A stretch of DNA of 20,204 nt from positions 1-20,204 of the forward strand of contig JALNYP010000067.1 in the NCBI GenBank assembly GCA_023229795.1. Direction: 5' to 3'. Shown in pieces: positions 13,853-20,204 of the stretch. The position numbers and the translations under genes are program-made. Each line of letters opens with the position of its first letter. Within the stretch, counting starts at the first letter, position 1. This DNA is from Syntrophobacterales bacterium. Lineage in GTDB: Bacteria > Desulfobacterota > Desulfobaccia > Desulfobaccales > 0-14-0-80-60-11. The notes under the pieces were generated by a model, which was not told the origin of the DNA, did no database searches, and was given only the letters and a program-made list of their open reading frames with translations.

Positions 13853-15004
13853 CTACTCCTTCCCGGGTGTTGCGGCAGTCTCCCGGATAGCCCGGGCCTC
13901 TTCGGTGATGTCGATACCCACCGGGCACCAGGTGATGCAGCGCCCGCAGCCCACGCAACCGGAACAACCGAACTGGTCTATCCAGGTGGCCAGCTTGTGC
14001 GTCAACCATTGCCGATAGCGCGACCGGGGCGAGGTGCGGATACTGCCGCCGTGCAGATACGAGAAGTCTACGGTGAAACAGACATCCTGGCGCCGGCGCC
14101 GTTCAGCCTCCACGCCCGACAGGTCCATGGCGTCTTCCAGGGTGTGGCAGAAGCAGGTGGGGCAGACCATGGTGCAGTTGCCGCAGGTCAGGCAGCGGGC
14201 CGCCACCACGTCCCAGCGGGGATGTTCATAATTGTTATAGAACATCTCCTTGATGCCACCGGTGTCCAGCACCCGGCCCATCGCGGCGGCCGCGGCTGCC
14301 ACCAACCGAACCCCGGCGTCAATTTCCTCTGGCTGGGCCAGGCGGTGGGGCACCTGTCCCATAATTTCGGCCCCCCGGGGAGTGCCGACCTCCACCAGGA
14401 ACCAATGCTCCTCGCCCCGGAGCACCTCGGTCAGCGCCAGGTCGAACCCCGTGGTGGCCCGGGGCCCGGTCCCCATGGAGACGCAGAAGCAGGTGCCCGG
14501 TTCCCGGGGGCCGCAGTTCACCGCCAGGATGAAGGCCTGCTCCCGCCTGACCCGATAAGTGGGATCAACATAATTGCCCTGAAGAAACACCCGGTCCTGC
14601 ACGTCCATGGCGGCCAGTTCACAGGCGCGGACCCCGATGCAGGCATAAGCCGGGACGGCCTCAGCCTGGGGAATTATGCGCCAATCGCCTGCCTCCCGCT
14701 GAACCTGCCAGAGCGGGTGGTGCGGTGGCCAGAGAAATTGCTTCCAGGAGTGCTGCCCCAGGCCGTAACCGAACAGGGCCTTATCCTGACGCGGTAGCAG
14801 GCGAAAGGTCCCCGCCTCCTGGACCGTAGTCCAGCCAACCGGCAAATCGGCCACCTGGGTAAGCTCTCCATAAATCAGTTGCCCGTCATCCAGGCTGGGG
14901 CCCACCAACCGATAGCCCCGATTCGACAGGGCCTCAAGCACCTGCTGGAAATCCCCGGCCGCCAGTCTCACCCGCGCCCCAACCTGCAAAGTTGATGCTC
15001 CCAT
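13853..15004 (-). CDS. Hydrogenase Fe-S beta subunit (4Fe-4S dicluster, AsrA/HydB-like)
   Basis: The product has 383 residues from the ATG at 15004, chosen over the TTG at 15040 because GGGAGG lies about 11 bases upstream. The first 250 residues form the family's poorly conserved N-terminal domain (GVRACELAAMDVQDRVF and FCVSMGTGP are recognisable). The C-terminal part holds two [4Fe-4S] sites: Cys271, 274, 277 and 281 (CLTCGNCTMVCP, with two more Cys at 284 and 286) and Cys350, 353, 356 and 360 (CVGCGRCITWCP), with an extra Cys at 347. It belongs with subunit A of anaerobic sulfite reductase and the beta subunit of sulfhydrogenases. It should connect the flavin subunit to the catalytic dimer. 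It is the first gene of the operon, about 60 bases after the promoter. Confidence 0.9.
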   Translation of the reverse strand: MGASTLQVGARVRLAAGDFQQVLEALSNRGYRLVGPSLDDGQLIYGELTQVADLPVGWTTVQEAGTFRLLPRQDKALFGYGLGQHSWKQFLWPPHHPLWQVQREAGDWRIIPQAEAVPAYACIGVRACELAAMDVQDRVFLQGNYVDPTYRVRREQAFILAVNCGPREPGTCFCVSMGTGPRATTGFDLALTEVLRGEEHWFLVEVGTPRGAEIMGQVPHRLAQPEEIDAGVRLVAAAAAAMGRVLDTGGIKEMFYNNYEHPRWDVVAARCLTCGNCTMVCPTCFCHTLEDAMDLSGVEAERRRRQDVCFTVDFSYLHGGSIRTSPRSRYRQWLTHKLATWIDQFGCSGCVGCGRCITWCPVGIDITEEARAIRETAATPGKE

Positions 15005-15073
15005 AGATTGTTCGGCCTCCCTGGCCTGGGTGGCGGCCAAGCCCCGCAGTTGGCAAAATCAGCTAACGTGCAT

Positions 15074-15102
15074 AATATAGGCTCCCTCAGGAACAGCGTC
15101 AA
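15074..15102 (-). promoter_or_regulatory. Sigma-70-type promoter of the hydrogenase operon
   Basis: On the minus strand TTGACG (15102-15097) and TATATT (15079-15074) stand exactly 17 bp apart, each one base off consensus. The start of transcription would be near 15067, giving a leader of about 60 bases to the ATG at 15004. The bases from 15103 to 15264 farther upstream show no clear operator, FNR-type or sigma-54 site, only a CTCGAG palindrome near 15134. Confidence 0.75.
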
Positions 15103-15264
15103 GGCAAGACGGTGGCCTCTGCTTTCCGGAACCTCGAGTTTTTGAGCTATTTAGGAGAAATCGGCACTTTGAGCCGCGACCTGAAATCGCCTCAGGCCGC
15201 GGCCCGGATGGAAAGAAGCCGGCTCTTATGAACGATACCCAGGGTCCATCCCGGAGAACAAATT

Positions 15265-15297
15265 GGGGGAGGGAGAGCGGGGGACTCTCCCTCCCCC
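15265..15297 (-). terminator. Hairpin terminator after the small secreted protein gene
   Basis: GGGGGAGGGAGAG (15265-15277) and CTCTCCCTCCCCC (15285-15297) make a perfect 13-bp stem with a 7-base loop. On the minus strand it is followed by AATTTGTTCT, a poor U-tract. It lies about 75 bp beyond the stop at 15373 and insulates the porin region from the hydrogenase promoter. Confidence 0.65.
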
Positions 15298-15372
15298 GGC
15301 CGGTTCAGGAAGGAGGCAGGCAGGTATATTGAGAGGGTGACCGTTAGACCTTAACTCGTTTCATGCGCCTTA

Positions 15373-15696
15373 TTAATACTTTCTGGGAACCGACAGGGGC
15401 GTCAGTTTCTGCATTTCCGGCGCCTCCTTGAGATAAATGATCCCGTAGGCCTTTTCCTCAAAGAGCTTAGGATTAAGTTTTTTCATCACCTGGGCCTCTT
15501 CCGGGCTGATGATCCGCACCCCGCCGTATGGATCGACGATGGCGAATTGTTCCCCCTTCAGCAGGCAATTGTTGACCGTCATCTCGCCCTTCAATTTCTC
15601 ATTGGAGATGCACACCAGTTTATCCGCGAAAGCGCTCGATGCGATGAGCAAGCATACCGTCAACGCCATGAATCCGCACATAGGTTTTACCCGCAT
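15373..15696 (-). CDS. Small secreted protein of unknown function
   Basis: The product has 107 residues from the ATG at 15696, which has GGGAGG about nine bases upstream; the frame extends eight codons farther without need. The first 23 residues are a clear Sec signal peptide (cleavage expected after SSAFA), so the mature protein of about 84 residues should be periplasmic. Two Cys in the mature part (in VCIS and NNCLL) may form a disulfide. It contains a compact beta-rich start and the segment DPYGGVRIISPEEAQVM; no family is recognised. It lies 94 bp after the porin stop on the same strand, so it may be the last gene of the ammonium/porin transcript. Confidence 0.75.
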   Translation of the reverse strand: MRVKPMCGFMALTVCLLIASSAFADKLVCISNEKLKGEMTVNNCLLKGEQFAIVDPYGGVRIISPEEAQVMKKLNPKLFEEKAYGIIYLKEAPEMQKLTPLSVPRKY

Positions 15697-15790
15697 ATCC
15701 CTTATCCTCCCTGAGAGCATTTAACGTAAATGTTAAGCATGCATGGGGTCCGAAGCCACCCCGAGACTTACCCGGGGGCTACCCGGACCT

Positions 15791-16690
15791 CTAAAAGTTG
15801 ACGGTGATGTTGAGCCCGCCCAGGAGATGGTTTTGCTGCTGATCCCACGACAGGGCCCTGAGGGTGCCGGTGGATTGCCCGCCCAAGCCGTACCAGTACT
15901 GGATCTTGGGAGCCACAACCACATATTTACCCACGGGGACGTTCAGGGCCACCGCCAGATAACCGGCGTGGAGCGACTGGTAGAGCTTATTTTCTAGATT
16001 ACCGGCGGAATCAAAGACCGGATAGGCCGCCTTATCGTTGGAAAATTCGGCGCTCCAACTGGCATACAGATCCAGGTTCATGCCTTCCACCAAATACGGG
16101 ATATCAATGGCACGGTGGATATACCAATTGAGATAGGTGCCGGGAAAATGGGACACTTCCCGGTAGGCGGCGAAACCAAAATTGAACCAGGGCAATTTGT
16201 AGTCGGCTCCGCCGTAAATCTCCACGGAGTTAAACTGCGAGTTGTTGCCGTCCAAAATATAATAGATCAGACCGCCGGTTAAGTTAAGATTGGGATAGAC
16301 CTCCCGGGTGTACGAAAAGGTCAGGTCAGTCTCATTCCAGGCGAAGCCCCGGCGGGTGTTGTTAAACGCATACGGGTTGCGCTCGTTCATGTCGATATTG
16401 GACCAGACGTTAAACGCAAATCCCTTATACGACCCCGTTAAGGAAGGTTGAAACACCATCGCATTCTTGCTCAAGGCGATACCGCGCCAGACGTATTGGT
16501 TGAGAAAATCCGCCCCGAGATTCCACTGCGGCTTTTCCGGTTCCTTGGCCTCTTCCGCCTTGGCCTCCACCTTCTGGAGTTCTTCGGTCTTGGCCTCATC
16601 AGCCAACCCCGCCGGCGCCCACCAGGCCATAAGACCCAAAATCGCGCTTATGACCACGACCCACTTGCTTCTTACCCCTAATTTCTCCAT
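15791..16690 (-). CDS. TorF-family putative outer-membrane porin
   Basis: The product has 299 residues. A signal peptide (about 1-31, cleaved after AGLA) is followed by a charged Glu/Lys-rich stretch (about 32-55) and then an outer-membrane beta-barrel. The first strand segment, NLGADFLNQYVWRGIALSKN, is the hallmark of the TorF/Gcw_chp family, with the conserved Y-[VF]-[WF]-R-G-I. Alternating aromatic strands continue to the C-terminal Phe (GGLNITVNF), the usual barrel-insertion signal. The solute is not established for this family; members often lie next to ammonium transporters and PII genes, as here, so passage of ammonium or small nitrogen compounds across the outer membrane is inferred. 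AAGGAG lies nine bases before the ATG. Three hairpins separate it from the PII gene upstream. Confidence 0.88.
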   Translation of the reverse strand: MEKLGVRSKWVVVISAILGLMAWWAPAGLADEAKTEELQKVEAKAEEAKEPEKPQWNLGADFLNQYVWRGIALSKNAMVFQPSLTGSYKGFAFNVWSNIDMNERNPYAFNNTRRGFAWNETDLTFSYTREVYPNLNLTGGLIYYILDGNNSQFNSVEIYGGADYKLPWFNFGFAAYREVSHFPGTYLNWYIHRAIDIPYLVEGMNLDLYASWSAEFSNDKAAYPVFDSAGNLENKLYQSLHAGYLAVALNVPVGKYVVVAPKIQYWYGLGGQSTGTLRALSWDQQQNHLLGGLNITVNF

Positions 16691-16716
16691 GCCACTTTCT
16701 CCTTGGTTGATTTTAC

Positions 16717-16750
16717 GCCATCCAGTGATGGCAGCCCGATCTATGATCGG
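16717..16750 (-). promoter_or_regulatory. Two adjacent short perfect hairpins in the porin leader
   Basis: GCCATC/GATGGC (16717-16722 with 16727-16732, loop of 4) and CCGATC/GATCGG (16736-16741 with 16745-16750, loop of 3) stand three bases apart. They lie between the larger purine-rich hairpin at 16757 and the ribosome-binding site of the porin gene. They would form in the mRNA between the PII and porin genes and could set RNA stability or porin translation. Confidence 0.5.
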
Positions 16751-16756
16751 TTGGAG

Positions 16757-16790
16757 ACGGGGAGGAGAGCTCTCCTTCTCTCCTCCCCGT
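16757..16790 (-). terminator. 13-bp hairpin after the PII gene (attenuator or partial terminator)
   Basis: ACGGGGAGGAGAG (16757-16769) pairs perfectly with CTCTCCTCCCCGT (16778-16790), leaving an 8-base loop. It starts five bases after the PII stop at 16796. No U-run follows on the minus strand, so classical intrinsic termination is doubtful. Partial termination or protection of the upstream amt-glnB mRNA is more likely. Confidence 0.55.
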
Positions 16791-16795
16791 TAAGG

Positions 16796-17134
16796 TTATA
16801 CTGCGTCGTCGCCGGTTTCCCCGGTGCGGATCCGCATGACCTCCGCGACCGGATAGATAAAGATCTTGCCGTCGCCAATCCGACCGGTGCGGGCTTTGCT
16901 GACAATGGTGTCAATGATGATCTGGACTTTATCATCCGGCGCCACAATCTCGATCTTCACCTTGGGCAGGAAATCCACCTGGTATTCCATGCCCCGATAG
17001 ACTTCCCGGATGCCTTTCTGTACCCCGAAGCCCTTGACTTCGGTGACCGTCATGCCCTTGACGCTGATGCCGTGCAGGGCTTCCTTGACCGGTTCCAATC
17101 TGAACGGCTGGATAATCGCCTCAATTTTCTTCAT
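16796..17134 (-). CDS. glnB: PII nitrogen regulatory protein (copy 1, Val38)
   Basis: The product has 112 residues, the standard PII length. The protein forms a trimer that reads ATP/ADP and 2-oxoglutarate and, when paired with an ammonium transporter gene, blocks that channel. The PII signature with Tyr51 (VYRGMEYQVDF) is intact, so uridylylation at the T-loop is possible. The B-loop (TGRIGDGKIF) and the C-loop RIRTGE with Arg101 and Arg103 are present. The odd residue is Val38 in GFGVQKG, where most PII proteins and the second copy here have Arg; this position borders the nucleotide pocket at the base of the T-loop. T-loop residues 42-44 are Ile-Arg-Glu instead of the enteric His-Thr-Glu. 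It follows the transporter gene by 48 bp with AGGAG before the ATG. By context it could equally be called glnK. Confidence 0.93.
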   Translation of the reverse strand: MKKIEAIIQPFRLEPVKEALHGISVKGMTVTEVKGFGVQKGIREVYRGMEYQVDFLPKVKIEIVAPDDKVQIIIDTIVSKARTGRIGDGKIFIYPVAEVMRIRTGETGDDAV

Positions 17135-17182
17135 CAGTATTCTCCTGTTGTCATGATTGCCGGTTGCTCCGGATATCTTTGA

Positions 17183-18796
17183 TTACCCAAGTTCACCATT
17201 GGCCGTTTCTTTCCGATCACTCTTGGCCAGGATAAAATCCGGGTAAGCCAGGACCCCGGTTTCCGGGACATCCAGGCCGCCCATCTCTATCTCGGCGGAA
17301 ACCCGGTTGCCGATGGTTACTTCAATGAGCTTGAATACGAGGTAAGCTGCACAGAAGACAAAGACAATGTTGACGATCACATTGATGAATTGCGCCGCGA
17401 ATTGCGAAGCATCCCCATAGAACAGTCCTCTTACCGTGCCTTCCACGCCATTCCACTTATCGCCGTAAGTGCCGTCGGCAAAAAGCCCCAGAGACAGAAC
17501 CCCCCAGGCGCCGCAGACACCGTGCACCGAGATGGCGCCGACGGGGTCGTCCACCTTCAGGACGCCGTCAATGAACAGGACGCTCCAGATCACCACGACG
17601 CCGGCGATGAGCCCGATGAGCACCGCACAGGGCGCATTGACAAAGGCGCAGGGCGCAGTGATGGCCACCAGTCCCGCTAACAGGCCGTTAACGGCCATGG
17701 TGGGATCGGGCTTCCCGAAGCGAATCCACATGTAAATCGTGGCCGACAGGGCCCCGCCGGCCGAGGCCAGCATGGTGTTGACGGCAATGACGCCGATCCT
17801 GAGGTCGGTGCCCGCCAGGGTAGAGCCGGGGTTAAACCCGAACCAGCCGAAGGCCAGGATCAGGGCGCCGGCGATGCCCATGGGAATGTGGTGGCCCGGG
17901 ATGGCATTAGGAGTGCCGTCCTTCTTATACTTGCCGATCCTGGGCCCCAGGATCATGGCCCCGGCCAAGGCCGTCACGCCGCCCACCATGTGGACCACCC
18001 CGGAGCCGGCGAAATCCACCGCCCCATGGCCCAAGCCGAAATTGGCGCCCAACTGTGACAGCCAGCCGCCGCCCCAGACCCAGTTGCCATAAATGGGATA
18101 GATAAGCATGGAGATGAAAAAGCCGTACACGCAGAAGGCCAGAAACTTCCAGCGTTCCGCCATGGCGCCGGTGGGGATGGTGGCCGTGGTGTCCATGAAG
18201 ACCATCTGGAAGAGGAACAGGGTAAAGACTGTGACGTCATAGCCCCCGCCGGTCAGGAAAAAGCCCTTGTAGCCCAGGATGCCGAAGTCTTTGCCGAATA
18301 AATGCAGCACTAGCTCGTTATTCAAATTGGCGTTCATGCCCAGAGCGGCCACCTGGCCCACGCCGCCGAACATAAAGGCAAAGCCGCAGATCCAGAAGCC
18401 CAACATGCCGATGACATAAACCATAAAATTCATCAGCATGGTGTGGGCCGCGTTCTTGGCCCGGGTAAAGCCGGTCTCCACCAACGCAAACCCCAACTGC
18501 ATGAACATGACCAGATAGCCGGTGATCAGGGTCCAGACAATATTGATGGAGATCTTGTTATGGCCCACCGCGTCCATAATCTCCGCCAGAACCGGCTTGC
18601 CCGCCTCTTTGGCCGGAATGTCCTTGACCGTGCCGGTGGCCGTACCCGCGGCATCAGGGACATCGGTGACCGCGGGCGCGGCCGCCGCAGCCGGGGCCGG
18701 CGCCGGTTCATCCGCCCAGACCAGCAACCGCGGCAGAACCAGCATCATAACCAGGATTGCCAGGGTAAAAATGCGTGCTGCTTTCCTATGATTCAC
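17183..18796 (-). CDS. amt: Ammonium transporter with signal peptide and Ala/Pro-rich linker
   Basis: From the GTG at 18796 the product has 537 residues. This start is preferred over a GTG at 18814 because GGGAG lies nine bases upstream of it. A cleavable signal (about 1-28, cut after VWA) leads to an Ala/Pro-rich periplasmic stretch of about 45 residues, then the channel. LVMFMQLGFALVETGF is the typical first channel helix pair of the Amt family. The twin-His pore pair is His269 (SGVVHMVGG) and His425 (ISVHGVCGAWG). ADGTYGDKWNG is an extended periplasmic loop. The protein carries ammonium through the inner membrane and is expected to be gated by the PII protein encoded next. A sigma-54 promoter lies directly upstream, pointing to induction under nitrogen limitation. 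Confidence 0.93.
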   Translation of the reverse strand: MNHRKAARIFTLAILVMMLVLPRLLVWADEPAPAPAAAAAPAVTDVPDAAGTATGTVKDIPAKEAGKPVLAEIMDAVGHNKISINIVWTLITGYLVMFMQLGFALVETGFTRAKNAAHTMLMNFMVYVIGMLGFWICGFAFMFGGVGQVAALGMNANLNNELVLHLFGKDFGILGYKGFFLTGGGYDVTVFTLFLFQMVFMDTTATIPTGAMAERWKFLAFCVYGFFISMLIYPIYGNWVWGGGWLSQLGANFGLGHGAVDFAGSGVVHMVGGVTALAGAMILGPRIGKYKKDGTPNAIPGHHIPMGIAGALILAFGWFGFNPGSTLAGTDLRIGVIAVNTMLASAGGALSATIYMWIRFGKPDPTMAVNGLLAGLVAITAPCAFVNAPCAVLIGLIAGVVVIWSVLFIDGVLKVDDPVGAISVHGVCGAWGVLSLGLFADGTYGDKWNGVEGTVRGLFYGDASQFAAQFINVIVNIVFVFCAAYLVFKLIEVTIGNRVSAEIEMGGLDVPETGVLAYPDFILAKSDRKETANGELG

Positions 18797-18803
18797 CTTA
18801 TTT

Positions 18804-18836
18804 CTCCCTTTCACGTTTTTTTGGAGGGAGCGCTCC
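18804..18836 (-). promoter_or_regulatory. Leader structure that could mask the amt ribosome-binding site
   Basis: On the minus strand CTCCCT (18830-18825) is a perfect complement to AGGGAG (18809-18804), the Shine-Dalgarno of the amt start at 18796, with 15 bases between them. The first arm also belongs to the 10-bp palindrome GGAGCGCTCC at 18827-18836. Both lie in the predicted 43-base leader made by the sigma-54 promoter. Confidence 0.4.
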
Positions 18837-18850
18837 TGGGCAATGATAAA

Positions 18851-18865
18851 GCAATTGTCGTGCCA
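18851..18865 (-). promoter_or_regulatory. Sigma-54 (RpoN) promoter of amt-glnB
   Basis: The minus strand reads TGGCACGACAATTGC, followed by TT. This is the -24/-12 consensus TGGCACG-N4-TTGC[AT] without a mismatch. Transcription should start near 18839, 43 bases before the amt GTG. RpoN promoters need an enhancer-binding activator, in this setting NtrC or a relative; I could not identify its binding site with confidence. Confidence 0.88.
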
Positions 18866-18881
18866 TTATAAATTACTTAAA

Positions 18882-18894
18882 TATCAATAGGTTA
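18882..18894 (+). promoter_or_regulatory. IHF-type binding site upstream of the sigma-54 promoter
   Basis: TATCAATAGGTTA on the plus strand fits the IHF consensus WATCAANNNNTTR at every fixed position. It is centred about 49 bp upstream of the predicted start, in an AT-rich stretch, where IHF bends DNA to bring activators onto sigma-54 polymerase. Confidence 0.6.
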
Positions 18895-19135
18895 TATTCT
18901 GCGTCTGTTTAGCTGATATACGATAATGTAACTTAACTATTTTTTGTTATTCAATATTGTATTATTAGTCCCGCTTCACCAGGCAGCTTTTTGCTCGGTA
19001 ATGTGTTGAATTAATGAGTTAATTTGATTGTATTCGAGTGAGTGAGGCAGAATTCCGGAGAGAGCTGCAGAGGACTTGCAGGTTGAAGATCGGAGGGAAG
19101 CCCTGTGGCCTCCCTCCAACCCCCTGGCCGTCGCT
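18895..19135. other. Intergenic region between glnB copy 2 and amt
   Basis: Together with the promoter parts this is a 339-bp gap without a gene. From 18895 to 18970 it is AT-rich and holds a CAATATTG palindrome (18952-18959). Near the PII stop are two hairpins: CTGCA/TGCAG (19065-19069, 19077-19081) and GGAGGGA/TCCCTCC (19092-19098, 19111-19117). The second has an inner GCC/GGC extension after one mismatch. They resemble the purine-rich hairpin after the other PII gene and probably mark the end of the upstream amt-glnB transcript. No T-run follows. Confidence 0.5.
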
Positions 19136-19474
19136 CTAGACGGCCTTCTCACCGATTTCCCCGGTGCGGATGCGGATGACTTCAGCCACCGGATAGACAA
19201 AGATCTTGCCGTCGCCGACCCTGCCGGTGCGGGCTTTGTCAACAATGGCGTCAATAATAACCTGAACTTTGTCATCCGGAGCCACAATCTCGATTTTCAC
19301 CTTGGGCAGAAAGTCCACCTGGTACTCCATTCCCCGGTAAACCTCCCGGATACCCTTTTGCCGTCCGAACCCCTTGACTTCGGTGACTGTCATGCCTTGA
19401 ACGCTGAGGGCGTGGAGGGCTTCCTTCACCGGCTCCAACTTGAAGGGCTGGATAATCGCTTCGATTTTTTTCAT
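19136..19474 (-). CDS. glnB: PII nitrogen regulatory protein (copy 2, Arg38)
   Basis: The product has 112 residues and differs from the copy at 16796-17134 at only 14 positions. It keeps the usual Arg38 (GFGRQKG), the T-loop Tyr51, the B-loop TGRVGDGKIF and the C-loop RIRTGE. As a PII protein it should trimerise, sense 2-oxoglutarate and ATP/ADP, and control the transporter encoded 15 bases upstream. The near identity to copy 1 allows mixed trimers. GGGAGGGAG lies just before the ATG at 19474. The gene is the second of a transporter-PII pair whose promoter lies beyond the right edge. By context glnK would be an equally fair name. Confidence 0.93.
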   Translation of the reverse strand: MKKIEAIIQPFKLEPVKEALHALSVQGMTVTEVKGFGRQKGIREVYRGMEYQVDFLPKVKIEIVAPDDKVQVIIDAIVDKARTGRVGDGKIFVYPVAEVIRIRTGEIGEKAV

Positions 19475-19489
19475 GCTCTCCCTCCCGAA

Positions 19490-20204
19490 TTACAGACTGT
19501 ATCCGGTTTCCTGATGTTCGCTGAGATCCAAACCGGCCACTTCTTCTTCCGGTGATACCCTGAGGCCCATGGTGGCGTCAAGGATTTTAAAGAGGATATA
19601 GCTGATGACGAAAGAGTAGACCAGAGTCACTCCCACGGCAATTAACTGGGTGACGAATTGACCGGGATTGCCGAAGAACAAACCGTCAGCGCCGGCCGGG
19701 TTCACTAACTTGCTGGCAAACAACCCGGTGCATAAGGCCCCGAGAATCCCCCCGACACAGTGCACCCCCACCACGTCCAGGGAATCGTCATAGCCCAGTT
19801 TCGGTTTGGCCAACACGGCCGCATAGCAGATCACCCCGGCCACCAGGCCGATGATGATGGCGGACATGGGACCCACATAGCCCGCTGCCGGAGTAATGGC
19901 CACCAGCCCGGCCACGGCGCCTGAAGCCGCGCCCAAAGTGGTGGGTTTGCCCCGGAAGATCCATTCCACTCCCACCCAGGACAGGGTGGCCGCAGCGGTG
20001 GCCAGGTGGGTAGCCGTGAACGCGGAAGAGGCCAGGCCCCCGGCAGCCAGGGCGCTGCCGGCGTTAAACCCGAACCAGCCGAACCACAGCAGGCCCGCCC
20101 CCAGGATGGTCATGGGCAGGTTGTGGGGAATAAAAGCGGTGTGATTGCCGTAACCCTGGCGCTTACCGACCACCAGGGCCGCAGCCAGGGCCGCGATACC
20201 CGCA
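19490..20204 (-). CDS. amt: Ammonium transporter, N-terminal part outside the window
   Basis: About 237 C-terminal residues are present and the frame is open at the right edge. The segment LAAALVVGKRQGYGNH follows the first pore-His helix of Amt proteins, so roughly the first 40% is missing. HNLPMTILGAGLLWFGWFGFNAGS is split here by its family core LLWFGWFGFNAGS, a family hallmark. The second pore His is in VVGVHCVGGILGALCTG. The C-terminal tail (VSPEEEVAGLDLSEHQETG) is the typical cytoplasmic region that contacts PII. It resembles the enteric AmtB type more than the other transporter here, which has an extended loop and a linker, so the two channels may differ in affinity or regulation. It is followed after 15 bases by the PII gene. 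Confidence 0.93.
   Translation of the reverse strand, partial: AGIAALAAALVVGKRQGYGNHTAFIPHNLPMTILGAGLLWFGWFGFNAGSALAAGGLASSAFTATHLATAAATLSWVGVEWIFRGKPTTLGAASGAVAGLVAITPAAGYVGPMSAIIIGLVAGVICYAAVLAKPKLGYDDSLDVVGVHCVGGILGALCTGLFASKLVNPAGADGLFFGNPGQFVTQLIAVGVTLVYSFVISYILFKILDATMGLRVSPEEEVAGLDLSEHQETGYSL

Noticed and set aside
13781..14797. Plus-strand open frame of 338 codons
   Set aside because: Antisense to the hydrogenase beta-subunit gene, whose Cys motifs and ribosome-binding sites are clear.
18940..19010. NtrC enhancer site (GCACC-N5-GGTGC type) upstream of the sigma-54 promoter
   Set aside because: Only a half-like TTCACC/TGGTGAA segment near 18975 was seen; no convincing dyad.

Overview
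The window looks like a piece of a GC-rich anaerobic bacterial chromosome, most probably a Desulfobacterota (delta-proteobacterial) relative or a similar anaerobe. The grounds are a cytoplasmic NAD(P)-linked [NiFe]-hydrogenase operon, an ADP-forming acyl-CoA synthetase, Fe-S/DUF3786 and rhodanese-ferritin proteins, and sigma-54-controlled amt-glnB genes. The lineage is inferred from gene content only. Nearly all genes lie on the minus strand, so the biological order runs from high to low coordinates.

20204-15373 (nitrogen assimilation and envelope): an ammonium transporter cut by the window edge, a PII protein, then a promoter region with a near-perfect sigma-54 site and an IHF-type site. These are followed by a second ammonium transporter, a second PII protein (98 of 112 residues identical to the first), a TorF-type outer-membrane porin and a small secreted protein. 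Three perfect hairpins stand back to back between the second PII gene and the porin gene.

15102-5419 (hydrogenase operon): a good sigma-70-type promoter (TTGACG, 17 bp, TATATT) precedes a long co-directional run. In order it encodes the Fe-S beta subunit, a cyclic-nucleotide-binding-domain protein without HTH, the FAD/NAD(P)-binding gamma subunit, an AT-rich four-helix membrane protein of unknown function, the hydrogenase small and large subunits, the hydrogenase maturation protease, an ADP-forming acetate/acyl-CoA ligase, a rhodanese-ferritin fusion and an Fe-S DUF3786 protein. The set matches group 3b (sulfhydrogenase-type) enzymes, which exchange electrons between H2 and NADP(H), and some of which reduce polysulfide. 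Linkage to an ATP-yielding acyl-CoA synthetase suggests fermentative or syntrophic carbon metabolism in which H2 disposes of reductant. A 15-bp perfect hairpin ends the run and also serves the convergent gene at 3853-5346.

5346-1: a plus-strand NAD(P)-dependent SDR/DUF2867 fusion. Beyond it are a small Cys/His-rich protein with a strong ribosome-binding site, a lower-GC pair of envelope proteins (a membrane-anchored NTF2-like protein and a lipoprotein with three SH3b domains), and a membrane-anchored PAS histidine kinase of the NarL-partner type that runs off the left edge.

The most unusual feature is the 26% G+C membrane-protein gene placed inside the roughly 60-68% G+C hydrogenase operon, using a Shine-Dalgarno that lies in the preceding hydrogenase gene. 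No tRNA, rRNA, CRISPR array or transposase was recognised.
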